Of a stretch of DNA of 64,000 bases, positions 36,494 to 45,069 are shown piece after piece. The notes beneath the pieces are model-generated. The model saw only the letters and a program-made list of their open reading frames with translations, ran no database searches and had not been told where the DNA came from. The translations under genes were made by a program, and so were the position numbers. Position 1 is the stretch's first letter, and the number at the start of each line of letters is the position of its first letter. The stretch lies in assembly GCF_029910655.1 (NCBI RefSeq), contig NZ_CP123897.1, positions 1,947,547 to 2,011,546 on the forward strand. Reading direction: 5' to 3'. This stretch comes from Methylomonas sp. UP202. GTDB lineage: Bacteria; Pseudomonadota; Gammaproteobacteria; Methylococcales; Methylomonadaceae.

Positions 36494-38362
36494 ATGAATT
36501 TACAAACTAATCGTATATCCTCGCTGCAAATACTCGCCTTGTTTTCCGGCATTGTTTTGGTGTTTCTTTTTGCCATGCATAGTCGGTTAGGATTGGAAGT
36601 GGCCGATGATGGTGCTTTCTTCCTGCGTTACGCAGAAAACATGCTAAAAGGCCAGTTTTGGGTATGGAACTCTGGCGAAGCGCCGGTGTGGGGCGCCTCT
36701 GCCCCTCTGTACCCGTTGATTGTTGCAATCCCGATGGCGCTAGGGCTGCCACCGGAGGCGGCTATTGTTGCCTCCGGGTTAGCCTGCGCATCTGTTAGCC
36801 TTGCGGCGACAGTGTTGATGTTGGGTCACCGATTTGGAGTCATCGTCGGTTTGGCTTTCTTGCTTTTTTCCGCACTGGATACCGGAATAATGTATTTTTC
36901 CGGTGCCGGCTTGGAAACTCCGCTTACTTTGGCTTTGCTGACGTTTGCATTGTGGACTTTGTTATACGAATCACCTGCTTGGGGTGTTGGGCTGGCTGCA
37001 GGCCTATTGATGGTCAATAAACTGGACTTGGTACCTGTTGGCGGCTTGCTGTTATTGTCTCATTGGCTGCAAGACAAAAGATTTCCTAAAGTCGCTGTCA
37101 TAATTGCTGCCGCTATCGCTCTGGCTTGGTATGGCTTTGCCTGGTGGTATTTTGGTGCGCCGGTACCCAACTCATTTTTAACTAAGTCGTTGCATCAAGA
37201 TAACCAACCTAAAATTATCGACTGGACTTGGTTTGCAGGTTTCGTGTTTTGGGTTGGAATTCATAAGTGGTTGACAGGGTTATCCGTGTTTACTCTGTGG
37301 CGTAAAAGTCGTGAGTTACTGCCACTTATGGTTTTTTTGGGAGGTATATTGATTGTGCATTTGGTAGCCTATACCATCAAATATCCTTTTGAGCCATATA
37401 ATTGGTATGCGATGCCTGCACTTTTTACGCTTTTGGTTGCTGCATCAATTGGATTGGGATTGCCAGTAAAAATAGGGGGTTATTACTTTTTGGGTAGAGC
37501 CTGGGGGGCAAAAATCATCGCCGTGTCGTTTTTGATTTTAATCTTTTTCGCAACTATTCGTTCTGAAATATTTGGGACTACAAATATCAAGATGTTTGCC
37601 TCACATCATGAATTTGATCGAGCTGAGGCTGGGCGTTGGGTTGCGGAAAATACACCGGATACTTTTGTTGTATATACGATGTGGGGTAATCCAGCTTATT
37701 ATTCGAAGCGAAAAGTATTGGATGGCTCTTTTCTCAATAGAAAGTTTGAGGATGCTGATTTAATAAAAAAATATCGTCCGGAAGTGCTTATATTGCAAAA
37801 TAATCCCGGCAGTACACCGATGAATCCAGTATTTGCCGCGACCAAAGGGGAAAATTATAGAGTTGTAAAGGTATTTGATAAGACTTATTCGGCTGGGATG
37901 GATTATTTTTTTGTTGTGCTCGTGCGTGAGGATGTTTTGGGCAAGGTTCGCAATATCGATCCACCACGCGATTTGATGCCATTTGTGAGTAATATTCAAC
38001 TCGGTGACCAGTTCGGTATTTTAAAGCCACAAGGCCTTGAGACATTATTTGTGCATCCTGGGGCTGTGACAGCAACAAGTTTTCAATTCGACGCAAGTGG
38101 TTACTTGAGGGATGTCGAGAAAAAAGAGCTTTATATTCGTGCCGGTATTGCACCTAATATCCCAGAGGCCGCAATAAAGAGGGGGGCTGGTAATGTTCAT
38201 ATTCGTATCCTGCAGAATGAAAAACCTCTAGTTGACGACATTATTAAAGTGGGTGAACCGATTCAGCGTAATTTTCCAATCGCTGAGGGCCAATTTTTGT
38301 TGTTCGCCGTAGATAATAACGGTGGAGCCGATACCGATTGGCTGTTGCTTTCAATTCATTAA
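36494..38362 (+). CDS. GT-C membrane glycosyltransferase, candidate D-arabinofuranosyltransferase
   Basis: A 622-residue polytopic protein with about ten transmembrane segments in residues 12-360 and a soluble, probably periplasmic, C-terminal half. The first periplasmic loop reads LEVADDGAFFLRYAENML then WVWNSGEAPVWG and SAPLYPLIVA. This is the DD-xFxxRYAxNL, WNxGE, PLxxLL pattern of GT-C enzymes that use polyprenyl-phosphate sugars, a pattern I associate with mycobacterial AftB-like arabinofuranosyltransferases. The same locus encodes a UbiA-DprE1-DprE2 set that should make such a lipid donor. It would act in the periplasm on the exported glycan or on a protein such as pilin. Donor assignment is inference. 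Confidence 0.75.
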   Translation: MNLQTNRISSLQILALFSGIVLVFLFAMHSRLGLEVADDGAFFLRYAENMLKGQFWVWNSGEAPVWGASAPLYPLIVAIPMALGLPPEAAIVASGLACASVSLAATVLMLGHRFGVIVGLAFLLFSALDTGIMYFSGAGLETPLTLALLTFALWTLLYESPAWGVGLAAGLLMVNKLDLVPVGGLLLLSHWLQDKRFPKVAVIIAAAIALAWYGFAWWYFGAPVPNSFLTKSLHQDNQPKIIDWTWFAGFVFWVGIHKWLTGLSVFTLWRKSRELLPLMVFLGGILIVHLVAYTIKYPFEPYNWYAMPALFTLLVAASIGLGLPVKIGGYYFLGRAWGAKIIAVSFLILIFFATIRSEIFGTTNIKMFASHHEFDRAEAGRWVAENTPDTFVVYTMWGNPAYYSKRKVLDGSFLNRKFEDADLIKKYRPEVLILQNNPGSTPMNPVFAATKGENYRVVKVFDKTYSAGMDYFFVVLVREDVLGKVRNIDPPRDLMPFVSNIQLGDQFGILKPQGLETLFVHPGAVTATSFQFDASGYLRDVEKKELYIRAGIAPNIPEAAIKRGAGNVHIRILQNEKPLVDDIIKVGEPIQRNFPIAEGQFLLFAVDNNGGADTDWLLLSIH

Positions 38363-38370
38363 GGCATAAC

Positions 38371-39324
38371 ATGAATAATCCTAAGCGTTGCCTGGTCCTT
38401 GGTGGTCGTGGTTTTATTGGGTCTCATTTGGTTGATGCCTTGTTGGTTCGTGGTCACTTTGTACGTTGTTTCGATAGGCCACATATAGCACCTCTTCCAG
38501 AAGCACAGATTTCGGATGCCAATTTTGAACTGTTTGAAGGCGATTTCGTCAGTGACGCCGATATCTCCGAAGCTGTTGATAGCTGCGAAGTTTGTTTTCA
38601 CCTAATTTCCACGACTTTGCCTAAATCTTCCAATGCCGATCCTATATTCGACGTCGAGAGCAATGTTGTCGGCTCGTTACGCTTACTATCCCATTTGGTT
38701 CGGTCGGGCACCAAAAAAATTATTTTTGTATCTTCTGGTGGCACGGTGTATGGGATGCCAACCCAATTGCCAATTCTGGAAACGCATTCTACTAACCCGA
38801 TGTGTTCCTACGGCATCACTAAATTGACGATTGAAAAATATCTTGGATTGTTCAAGGAATTGCATGGACTTGATTACACGGTATTACGTATCGCCAACCC
38901 ATTTGGCGAACGACAGCGGACGCACGCGAGTCAAGGTGCAATTGCAGTTTTCTTAGGTAAAGTTTTACGCGGTGAGCCAGTGGAAATTTGGGGCGATGGT
39001 TCGGTGATTCGCGATTACATCCATATTGACGACGTCATTGATGCTTTGCTGGCGGCTTTGAATCATTCTACCAGTCAAAATACGTTCAATATCGGATCTG
39101 GTTGTGGTCACAGCCTTAATGAAGTGTTGGATGCAATTGAACGAGTGACTAGGCGAACTGCGAATCGCCATTATTTGCCGGGCAGGCCATTTGATGTACC
39201 TAAAAGCGTTCTGTCGATTCAGAGTGCGGAAGACGAGTTAGAGTGGGTCCCTCGCATTAAATTTGCAGATGGTTTGAGACGATTTGCTAATTGGATCGAA
39301 AAAAATGAAGGGTTGCAAAAATGA
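38371..39324 (+). CDS. NAD-dependent nucleotide-sugar epimerase/dehydratase
   Basis: A 317-residue extended SDR. The start is set at 38371 (MNNPKRCLVLGGRGFIGSH) with AAGG 6 nt upstream; the frame is open 11 codons earlier, inside the previous gene. NAD motif GGRGFIGS (about 10-17), catalytic SSGGTVYG and SYGITKLTIEKYL (Tyr-Lys), and RIANPFGERQ plus WGDGSVIRDYIHIDD follow as in GalE-like 4-epimerases. It probably epimerises or modifies a UDP-sugar used by the glycosyltransferases here. The exact substrate is not readable. Confidence 0.88.
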   Translation: MNNPKRCLVLGGRGFIGSHLVDALLVRGHFVRCFDRPHIAPLPEAQISDANFELFEGDFVSDADISEAVDSCEVCFHLISTTLPKSSNADPIFDVESNVVGSLRLLSHLVRSGTKKIIFVSSGGTVYGMPTQLPILETHSTNPMCSYGITKLTIEKYLGLFKELHGLDYTVLRIANPFGERQRTHASQGAIAVFLGKVLRGEPVEIWGDGSVIRDYIHIDDVIDALLAALNHSTSQNTFNIGSGCGHSLNEVLDAIERVTRRTANRHYLPGRPFDVPKSVLSIQSAEDELEWVPRIKFADGLRRFANWIEKNEGLQK

Positions 39325-40487
39325 TTGTGAAACCAGTTCGGCTTGAAGCGCTAACTTCTATGCGGTTCTTCGCATCCGCCGCTGTCGTGTTTTTGCATTC
39401 AAGACCATTTTTTGAGACAACCAAGAATTTGTACGCAGAAGCGCCGCTGCATTATGGCGTTACTTTTTTTTTCGTACTTTCAGGTTTTATTCTAACTTAT
39501 GTTTATCGTGATTTGCAGCCAGTTGCTAGGGTTGATTTCTGGATTGCTAGAATTGCCCGTATTTGGCCTGCGCATATTTTCGCATTATGTTTGTTTCTAC
39601 TGTTGATTCCCTCTGAACAGTGGACTTGGGATGGGGCAAATGTTCCTGCTGTCACTATGTCAAATCTCTTTTTATTACAATCAATTATTCCTATACCAGA
39701 ATATTATTTTTCTTACAATGGTGTGTCTTGGAGTGTTTCAACAGAGGTTTTTTTCTATGTTGCGTTTCCGTACTTGATTATTAATTTTTCTAGTACATGG
39801 TTGCGAAAGCTGCTGTTATCAATGAGCATTGTTTTAATTATTTTGTCTGTGTCTTGCTTGTTTGATTTGCCGTCTTTTTCGCCTGATAAGTTTTTGGATG
39901 TTACATCTCATGGCATGATATATATCAGTCCATTGACAAGAATATTGGAATTTATTATAGGTATGGCTGCTGCGAGTTTTGTGATTGAATGTCGTTGGAT
40001 AAATATTATTTGCAAATTTAATAATAAATGGGTGATTTATACTTTATTTGAAGTGTTGGCCTTGTTGTTGGCTTTATATATGGCTACATACTTAAGTCGT
40101 GTTGCTGGAGCGTTTGGTGGTAAACTGGAAACGCCGCTGGTTACCTGGGTGATGCATAGTTCTGGTGCGATATTTTTCGCCGTTTTGATTGCTGTAATAT
40201 CGATGCAAAAGGGTCTTATATCTAGTTTTCTTAAATATAGGTTGTTTGTGGTTTTTGGTGAGATTTCATTTTCTCTTTATTTAATTCATCAGGTTTTAAT
40301 TAGATTTTATGTGAGTAATATTGGGTTGTTTTATAATGTTCCTGATTTATTTAGAGTTTTTATTTATTGGTTGTTGTGCTTGATGTTTTCTTTTATCATA
40401 TGGAGATTTTTCGAGGTTCCTGTAAGGGAGTATTTGCGGACATCCTTGTCGAAGATTTATCATGCTGCATTTGCTCCTCAAAGCTAA
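39321..40487 (+). CDS. Acyltransferase family 3 membrane protein (OafA-like)
   Basis: A 388-residue protein with about ten hydrophobic helices. It opens with the family signature LEALTSMRFFASAAVVFLHS (residues 8-27), where R and H are conserved, followed by HYGVTFFFVLSGFILTYVY. Such proteins O-acetylate (or otherwise acylate) sugars of O-antigens and other surface glycans, taking acetyl-CoA from the cytoplasm. No SGNH domain is attached. Its ATG overlaps the stop of the epimerase gene. The gene is among the most AT-rich in the locus. Confidence 0.9.
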   Translation: MIVKPVRLEALTSMRFFASAAVVFLHSRPFFETTKNLYAEAPLHYGVTFFFVLSGFILTYVYRDLQPVARVDFWIARIARIWPAHIFALCLFLLLIPSEQWTWDGANVPAVTMSNLFLLQSIIPIPEYYFSYNGVSWSVSTEVFFYVAFPYLIINFSSTWLRKLLLSMSIVLIILSVSCLFDLPSFSPDKFLDVTSHGMIYISPLTRILEFIIGMAAASFVIECRWINIICKFNNKWVIYTLFEVLALLLALYMATYLSRVAGAFGGKLETPLVTWVMHSSGAIFFAVLIAVISMQKGLISSFLKYRLFVVFGEISFSLYLIHQVLIRFYVSNIGLFYNVPDLFRVFIYWLLCLMFSFIIWRFFEVPVREYLRTSLSKIYHAAFAPQS

Positions 40488-40497
40488 TTTAAATTTG

Positions 40498-41370
40498 ATG
40501 ACCCAACTAATCCTTTTGTTGCGACCTCATCAATACGTCAAGAATTCATTTGTCTTGCTCGGTGTAGTATTTTCACATCAATGGGATAATGCTACATTGA
40601 TTTTGGCGGCGCTGGCTTTTTTTGCCTTTTGCTGCATGGCAAGCGCTGTTTATGTTTTGAACGATATATTGGATGTCGAGGAGGATCGTCAGCATCCAAA
40701 GAAACGCTATCGACCGATTGCCAATGGCACCATTGCGGTGCCAACCGCATGGGGACTGTTCTCTATACTGACCGCAGCGTCGATTTTGCTAGGGATTGGT
40801 GCGGGCAAATTAATGCCGGTAATGTTAAGCATATACCTTGTTCTAAATTTGGCCTATTCGCTACGGCTTAAACATGTGGTGATCTTGGATGTTTTTGTTA
40901 TTTCGACCGGTTTTATGTTGCGAATTTTGGGCGGCACATTGGGATTAGGTATTGCTCCGTCCCATTGGCTTTTACTATGCGGTTTGATGCTGACTCTGTT
41001 TTTAGGCTTTGCTAAGAGGCGAGCGGAGTTGTTAATGCTAGAATCCTTCGGAGAGTACAGTCGAGCGACTACCAGGCGCGTATTAGATGATTACAGTCCG
41101 ATCATGCTAGAACAATATATTGCCGTGAGCGCGGCTTGTACGATTTTGAGTTATGGCTTGTATACGGTAAGTGACAGTACAATAGCCCTACACGGTTCAG
41201 ATAAACTGGTTTATACCGTACCTTTTGTGGTTTATGGTATTTTTCGCTATCTGTTTTTGTTACATCATCGCCAACAAGGCAATGATACGGCAAAAGATCT
41301 TTTAACGGATCGGCATTTACTATTTACCGTTTTGGGTTGGTTTGTCACCTGTGTTGTAGCTCTTATATGA
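40498..41370 (+). CDS. UbiA-family polyprenyl-phosphate 5-phosphoribosyltransferase (DPPR synthase type)
   Basis: A 290-residue intramembrane prenyltransferase-fold protein. The first aspartate motif appears as NDILDVEEDRQHPKKRYRPI (about 54-73), which is the version seen in mycobacterial Rv3806c rather than in ubiquinone UbiA: it attaches phosphoribose from PRPP to polyprenyl phosphate. RPHQYVKN near the N-terminus (about 9-16) is also typical, and LTDRHLLFTVLGWF closes the protein. It is the first step of polyprenyl-phosphoryl-arabinofuranose synthesis, and the next steps are encoded nearby. The start ATG 40498 lies 10 nt after the acyltransferase stop; an upstream in-frame start at 40462 is inside that gene. 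Confidence 0.88.
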   Translation: MTQLILLLRPHQYVKNSFVLLGVVFSHQWDNATLILAALAFFAFCCMASAVYVLNDILDVEEDRQHPKKRYRPIANGTIAVPTAWGLFSILTAASILLGIGAGKLMPVMLSIYLVLNLAYSLRLKHVVILDVFVISTGFMLRILGGTLGLGIAPSHWLLLCGLMLTLFLGFAKRRAELLMLESFGEYSRATTRRVLDDYSPIMLEQYIAVSAACTILSYGLYTVSDSTIALHGSDKLVYTVPFVVYGIFRYLFLLHHRQQGNDTAKDLLTDRHLLFTVLGWFVTCVVALI

Positions 41371-42320
41371 GTGAGTTACTACTTTCTGGTTGGCGTTACC
41401 GGGCCGTTATCATCTCTATTGTTATAGCAGCTTTAGCTTATTTGGGGTTTTCCTTATGGGCAGGCTTTAATGATGTCATGGCTGCATTGTTACAGGTTGG
41501 TGCGGTCGGCGTATTATTGATGTTGGGATTATCTCTCACTAACTATTTCTTGCGTTTTTTGCGATGGCAGTTGTATTTGCGTTCATTGGGTTACCAAGTG
41601 CCTTGGCTGGTCAGTTGGCGTATTTATCTCGCCGGTTTTGCGTTAACCACAACCCCTGGCAAAGCAGGTGAGGCATTGCGAGGAGTTTTTTTAAAAAGGT
41701 GGGGAGTTCCTTATATCCACAGTTTGTCGGCATTTTTAAGTGAACGATTATCTGATCTGGTAGCTATCCTATTATTAGCTTTGCTTGGCCTTAGCCTATA
41801 TCCTCAAATGCAGGGCATTATTGTAGTTGGAGCTAGCGGGGTTATGGTTGGATTCCTTTTTTTATTGTTGCCTGCACCTATCAGATGGTTAGCATGCTGG
41901 GCGAAAAGGGGAGAGGGGTATTTTCGGAGATTCGCTTTACATCTTTCCAGGATGCTGAATGATGCTAGGGCTTGCCATACACTGAAAATGCTCATGGCTG
42001 CAACTTTACTGAGTATTGTTGCTTGGATGGCGGAAGCTTTAGCTTTTAATTGGATGTTAATTCAGTTGGGATTTGATGTGCCGATAGTTTTTGCGATTTT
42101 TGTCTACGCAGTTGCGATGCTTGCCGGGGCACTGAGTTTTTTGCCAGGTGGATTGGGTGGTACAGAGACAGTGATGGTGGGTTTATTGATCTGGAAAGGG
42201 GCCGGATTCCCTGAAGCGGTGGCCGCTACCGTTTTGATTCGACTGACGACTCTTTGGTTTGCCGTCATTCTTGGTGCAATTGCACTTGTGATGAGCCGTC
42301 ACGAAGAGAAAGTTATATGA
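41367..42320 (+). CDS. YbhN / lysylphosphatidylglycerol synthase-type transmembrane protein
   Basis: A 317-residue polytopic protein (about eight helices) of the AglD/YbhN/UPF0104 family. Visible family blocks are LRFLRWQLYLRSLG (about 56-69), AGFALTTTPGKAGEALRGVFLK (about 82-103), LSERLSDLVAILLLALLG and LSFLPGGLGGTETVMVGLL. It has no soluble synthase domain, so it does not make lysyl-PG. Its ATG overlaps the UbiA-type gene's TGA and its own stop overlaps dprE1, so it sits inside the arabinose-lipid operon. A role in moving the lipid-linked sugar across the membrane is attractive but unproven. Confidence 0.8.
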   Translation: MSELLLSGWRYRAVIISIVIAALAYLGFSLWAGFNDVMAALLQVGAVGVLLMLGLSLTNYFLRFLRWQLYLRSLGYQVPWLVSWRIYLAGFALTTTPGKAGEALRGVFLKRWGVPYIHSLSAFLSERLSDLVAILLLALLGLSLYPQMQGIIVVGASGVMVGFLFLLLPAPIRWLACWAKRGEGYFRRFALHLSRMLNDARACHTLKMLMAATLLSIVAWMAEALAFNWMLIQLGFDVPIVFAIFVYAVAMLAGALSFLPGGLGGTETVMVGLLIWKGAGFPEAVAATVLIRLTTLWFAVILGAIALVMSRHEEKVI

Positions 42321-43612
42321 TTCCATTATCCTGGAACCGCTGGCCTAGGGTTGATCATCGCAAAATCATTTCTGTCAATGATAGGTCGGTTCCCTTGCCA
42401 TTTTGTGAAGGAAGCTTGCTCGCTCATGGTAATGGTAGAAGTTATGGCGATGTTTGTTTAAACGAAGCAGGTAATTTGTTGATGACTCGCGGGCTTAATC
42501 GCTTTATGGTTTTCGACCGGACAACTGGGCGTTTACAATGTGAGTCAGGTGTTTTGCTCAAAGAAATACTGGATCTAGTAGTTCCGCAGGGTTGGTTTCT
42601 TCCAGTAACACCTGGCACCCGTTTTGTTACGGTCGGTGGGGCAATTGCCAATGATGTGCATGGCAAAAATCATCATTCAGCTGGGACATTCGGCCATTAT
42701 GTATGTAGTCTGGAGTTACTTAGATCAGACGGTCAGCGTTTGCTTTGTGGTCAAGAGGAAAATAAGCAATGGTTCGCTGCTACAGTTGGAGGGCTTGGTC
42801 TAACCGGATTGATAACATGGGCAGAATTACAGTTGATGCCAATCTCCAACGCTTTTATGTGGGTTCAGCCTCGTCGTTTTTCTAGTTTGAGTGAGTTTTG
42901 GGCTATCAATGAAGAAGCTGAACAGCGTTGGCCTTATACCGTAGCATGGATAGATTGTTTGTCCGGTACTAAGGATAATGTGCGAGGAATTTTAAGTGGT
43001 GGTGCACATGCGCCTGCTCAGGCTGAATTACCTTGTTTCAAGGAAAAATCACGCCACATGCCTTTAACTCCTCCGCTGTCTTTGGTTAATTCGTTGAGTC
43101 TACGTGCCTTCAATGCCTTTTATTACCATCAGCCTATCAAATCAGGGATAACTTTAGATCACTTTGTACCCTATTTCTATCCATTAGATGGATTGTTGGA
43201 CTGGAATCGTGTTTATGGACGTAGAGGTTTTTTTCAATATCAATGCGTGCTTCCACTAGAAAGTAGCAGAGATGGGATATCGAAGCTTCTGCGTCGAATT
43301 GGAGCGAGCGGGCAAGGATCGTTCTTGGCTGTTTTGAAGACATTTGGCTCTAAACCTTCTGCTGGTATGTTGTCATTTCCTCGCGAAGGGGCGACGCTAG
43401 CGTTAGACTTTCCAAACTTGGGAGAGGCAACCCATCGCTTATTTCAGGAACTTGATGCAGTTGTACGAGATGCAGGTGGAGCGCTCTATCCAGCTAAAGA
43501 TGCACGTATGCCTTCTGATTTATTTCGCGCTGGTTACCCGCTTTGGGAAAGATTCAGTACTTTTGTTGATCCCGGTTTTTCATCCAGCTTTTGGAGAAGA
43601 GTAAATTCATGA
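42317..43612 (+). CDS. dprE1: DprE1-like FAD oxidoreductase (decaprenylphosphoryl-ribose 2'-epimerase, oxidising half)
   Basis: A 431-residue flavoprotein of the VAO/PCMH type. The FAD-binding part shows HGNGRSYGDVCLNEAG (about 37-52) and TPGTRFVTVGGAIANDVHGKNHHSAG (98-122), which closely matches M. tuberculosis DprE1, and TVGGLGLTGLI. The C-terminal half keeps YHPLDxxxxWNRxYG-like (YFYPLDGLLDWNRVYG) and YPAKDAR with Lys394 aligned to the catalytic Lys418. The residue aligned to Cys387, the covalent benzothiazinone target, is Ala362. It oxidises polyprenyl-P-ribose to the 2-keto form. Start 42317 overlaps the preceding stop; dprE2 overlaps its end. Confidence 0.9.
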   Translation: MIPLSWNRWPRVDHRKIISVNDRSVPLPFCEGSLLAHGNGRSYGDVCLNEAGNLLMTRGLNRFMVFDRTTGRLQCESGVLLKEILDLVVPQGWFLPVTPGTRFVTVGGAIANDVHGKNHHSAGTFGHYVCSLELLRSDGQRLLCGQEENKQWFAATVGGLGLTGLITWAELQLMPISNAFMWVQPRRFSSLSEFWAINEEAEQRWPYTVAWIDCLSGTKDNVRGILSGGAHAPAQAELPCFKEKSRHMPLTPPLSLVNSLSLRAFNAFYYHQPIKSGITLDHFVPYFYPLDGLLDWNRVYGRRGFFQYQCVLPLESSRDGISKLLRRIGASGQGSFLAVLKTFGSKPSAGMLSFPREGATLALDFPNLGEATHRLFQELDAVVRDAGGALYPAKDARMPSDLFRAGYPLWERFSTFVDPGFSSSFWRRVNS

Positions 43613-44364
43613 TTCCTATGCAACGCACAGTCATTTTTGGTGCAACCTCAGCTATTGCGCAAGAGGTTGCACGGCAACTTGTTGTTAGAGGGGGGGCTCT
43701 TTATTGCATCGGTCGTAATTCTGCTAAGTTGGATGCATTGCTCGCGGATCTGCGTGTGCGGGCCGGATCAGGGCAAGTTATTGGAGGTGAAGAGGCTGAT
43801 TTGAATGATCTTACAAGACACGAGAGTTTATTGTTATCCGCAGAAAAAGCATTAGGTGGTTTAGATGCGCTGCTTGTTGCACAAGGTAGTCTCTCAGATC
43901 AGAAGTCGTGCGAGGTCTCTCCGGACTTAACCGTGCGAGAATTCAATACTAATGCATTGAGTGCTATTTCTATTTTGACCTTGGCCGCTAATAAGATGGA
44001 AGCCCAAAAGGCCGGGGTTTTAGCGGCGATTAGTTCAGTGGCGGGGGATAGGGGGAGGCAGAGTAACTATGTTTATGGCGCAGCTAAAGGAGCACTCACT
44101 ATTTTTATGGAGGGATTGCGCAATCGGCTAACCAAAGTCGGAGTTAGTGTAGTGACTATAAAACCTGGCTTCGTTGATACTCCAATGACGGCTTCGTTTG
44201 ATAAAAATGGTGTTCTCTGGTCGAATCCAGAAATCATTGCTCGCGGCATTGTTATTGCCATGGAAAAAGGGAGCGGCGAAGTATATTTACCTGGTTTTTG
44301 GCGCTTCATTATGTTGGTAATTCGGCATATTCCATCGCGCATGTTTAATAAAATGAGTTTGTGA
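43609..44364 (+). CDS. dprE2: DprE2-like short-chain dehydrogenase (reducing half of the epimerase)
   Basis: A 251-residue classical SDR starting at ATG 43609 (MIPMQRTVIFGATSAIAQ), which overlaps the dprE1 TGA. NADH motif GATSAIAQ (about 10-17), NALSAISILTLAA, catalytic ISSVAGDRGRQSNYVYGAAKGAL with Ser, Tyr and Lys, and the KPGFVDTPM stretch after it are all present, and match mycobacterial DprE2. It reduces the 2-keto intermediate to polyprenyl-phosphoryl-arabinofuranose. The tight pairing with dprE1 supports the assignment. Confidence 0.88.
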   Translation: MIPMQRTVIFGATSAIAQEVARQLVVRGGALYCIGRNSAKLDALLADLRVRAGSGQVIGGEEADLNDLTRHESLLLSAEKALGGLDALLVAQGSLSDQKSCEVSPDLTVREFNTNALSAISILTLAANKMEAQKAGVLAAISSVAGDRGRQSNYVYGAAKGALTIFMEGLRNRLTKVGVSVVTIKPGFVDTPMTASFDKNGVLWSNPEIIARGIVIAMEKGSGEVYLPGFWRFIMLVIRHIPSRMFNKMSL

Positions 44365-44993
44365 TGGCTAAGGTTGCTTTTTTTGATTTCGATGGGACTC
44401 TTACTCGGCGCGATTCTTTGCTTCCATTTTTGCGATTGGTAGCTGGTACCCCCCGCTTTGTCGGACGTATGGCGTTATTAAGCCCTGTGTTAGCAGCTTA
44501 CGCAATCAATTTGATAAGAAATGATGTGGCTAAAGAACGGGTTCTTTCTTATTTCCTTGAAGGCATGGAGCAAAAATCACTACAGCGCTTAGGTGCGAAT
44601 TTTGCGAATGAGCGATTGCCGGACATGTTGCGTCTGGCAGGTGTTGAGCGGTTACGTTGGCATCAAGATCAAGGTCACACATGTGTTTTGGTTAGTGCCT
44701 CACTCGACGTTTATTTGACACCTTGGGCTAGTAAAATTGGTTTTGATGACTGGATTACTTCCAGTTTGGAAATTGATGATGCAGAGCGAATAATTGGAAG
44801 ATTGAATGGCGGTAATTGCTTTGGCGAAAAGAAAGTGCATCGCATTAGAGATTGGCTGGCGAACAAAGAATTTTCGTATTCGTATGCGTATGGTGACAGT
44901 AGCGGCGATATACCCATGTTATCCCTTGTTAATGAAGGATACCTATTAAACGATGGGGAGTTTTCTTTGATTCATCAAGTAAAGAGACCTTAA
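44364..44993 (+). CDS. HAD-IB phosphatase, candidate polyprenyl-phosphoryl-5-phosphoribose phosphatase
   Basis: A 209-residue haloacid dehalogenase-type phosphatase of the phosphoserine-phosphatase branch. Motif I DFDGTLTRRDS (about 8-18, nucleophile Asp8), motif II VLVSASLD (about 111-118), motif III lysine in GEKKVHR and motif IV YGDSSGDIPML (about 176-186) are all present. The ATG at 44364 shares one base with the dprE2 stop. In the arabinose-lipid pathway one phosphatase must remove the 5-phosphate between the UbiA-type enzyme and DprE1, and this is the only candidate here. HAD-UbiA fusions in other proteobacteria, as I recall, support the link. Confidence 0.82.
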   Translation: MAKVAFFDFDGTLTRRDSLLPFLRLVAGTPRFVGRMALLSPVLAAYAINLIRNDVAKERVLSYFLEGMEQKSLQRLGANFANERLPDMLRLAGVERLRWHQDQGHTCVLVSASLDVYLTPWASKIGFDDWITSSLEIDDAERIIGRLNGGNCFGEKKVHRIRDWLANKEFSYSYAYGDSSGDIPMLSLVNEGYLLNDGEFSLIHQVKRP

Positions 44994-45069
44994 AAAGTGA
45001 GCCAAAAGGGTATGTCGTATAGATATTGGATGGCTGAATGAAGCTATACTGCTTAATCCTCAATAAAAG

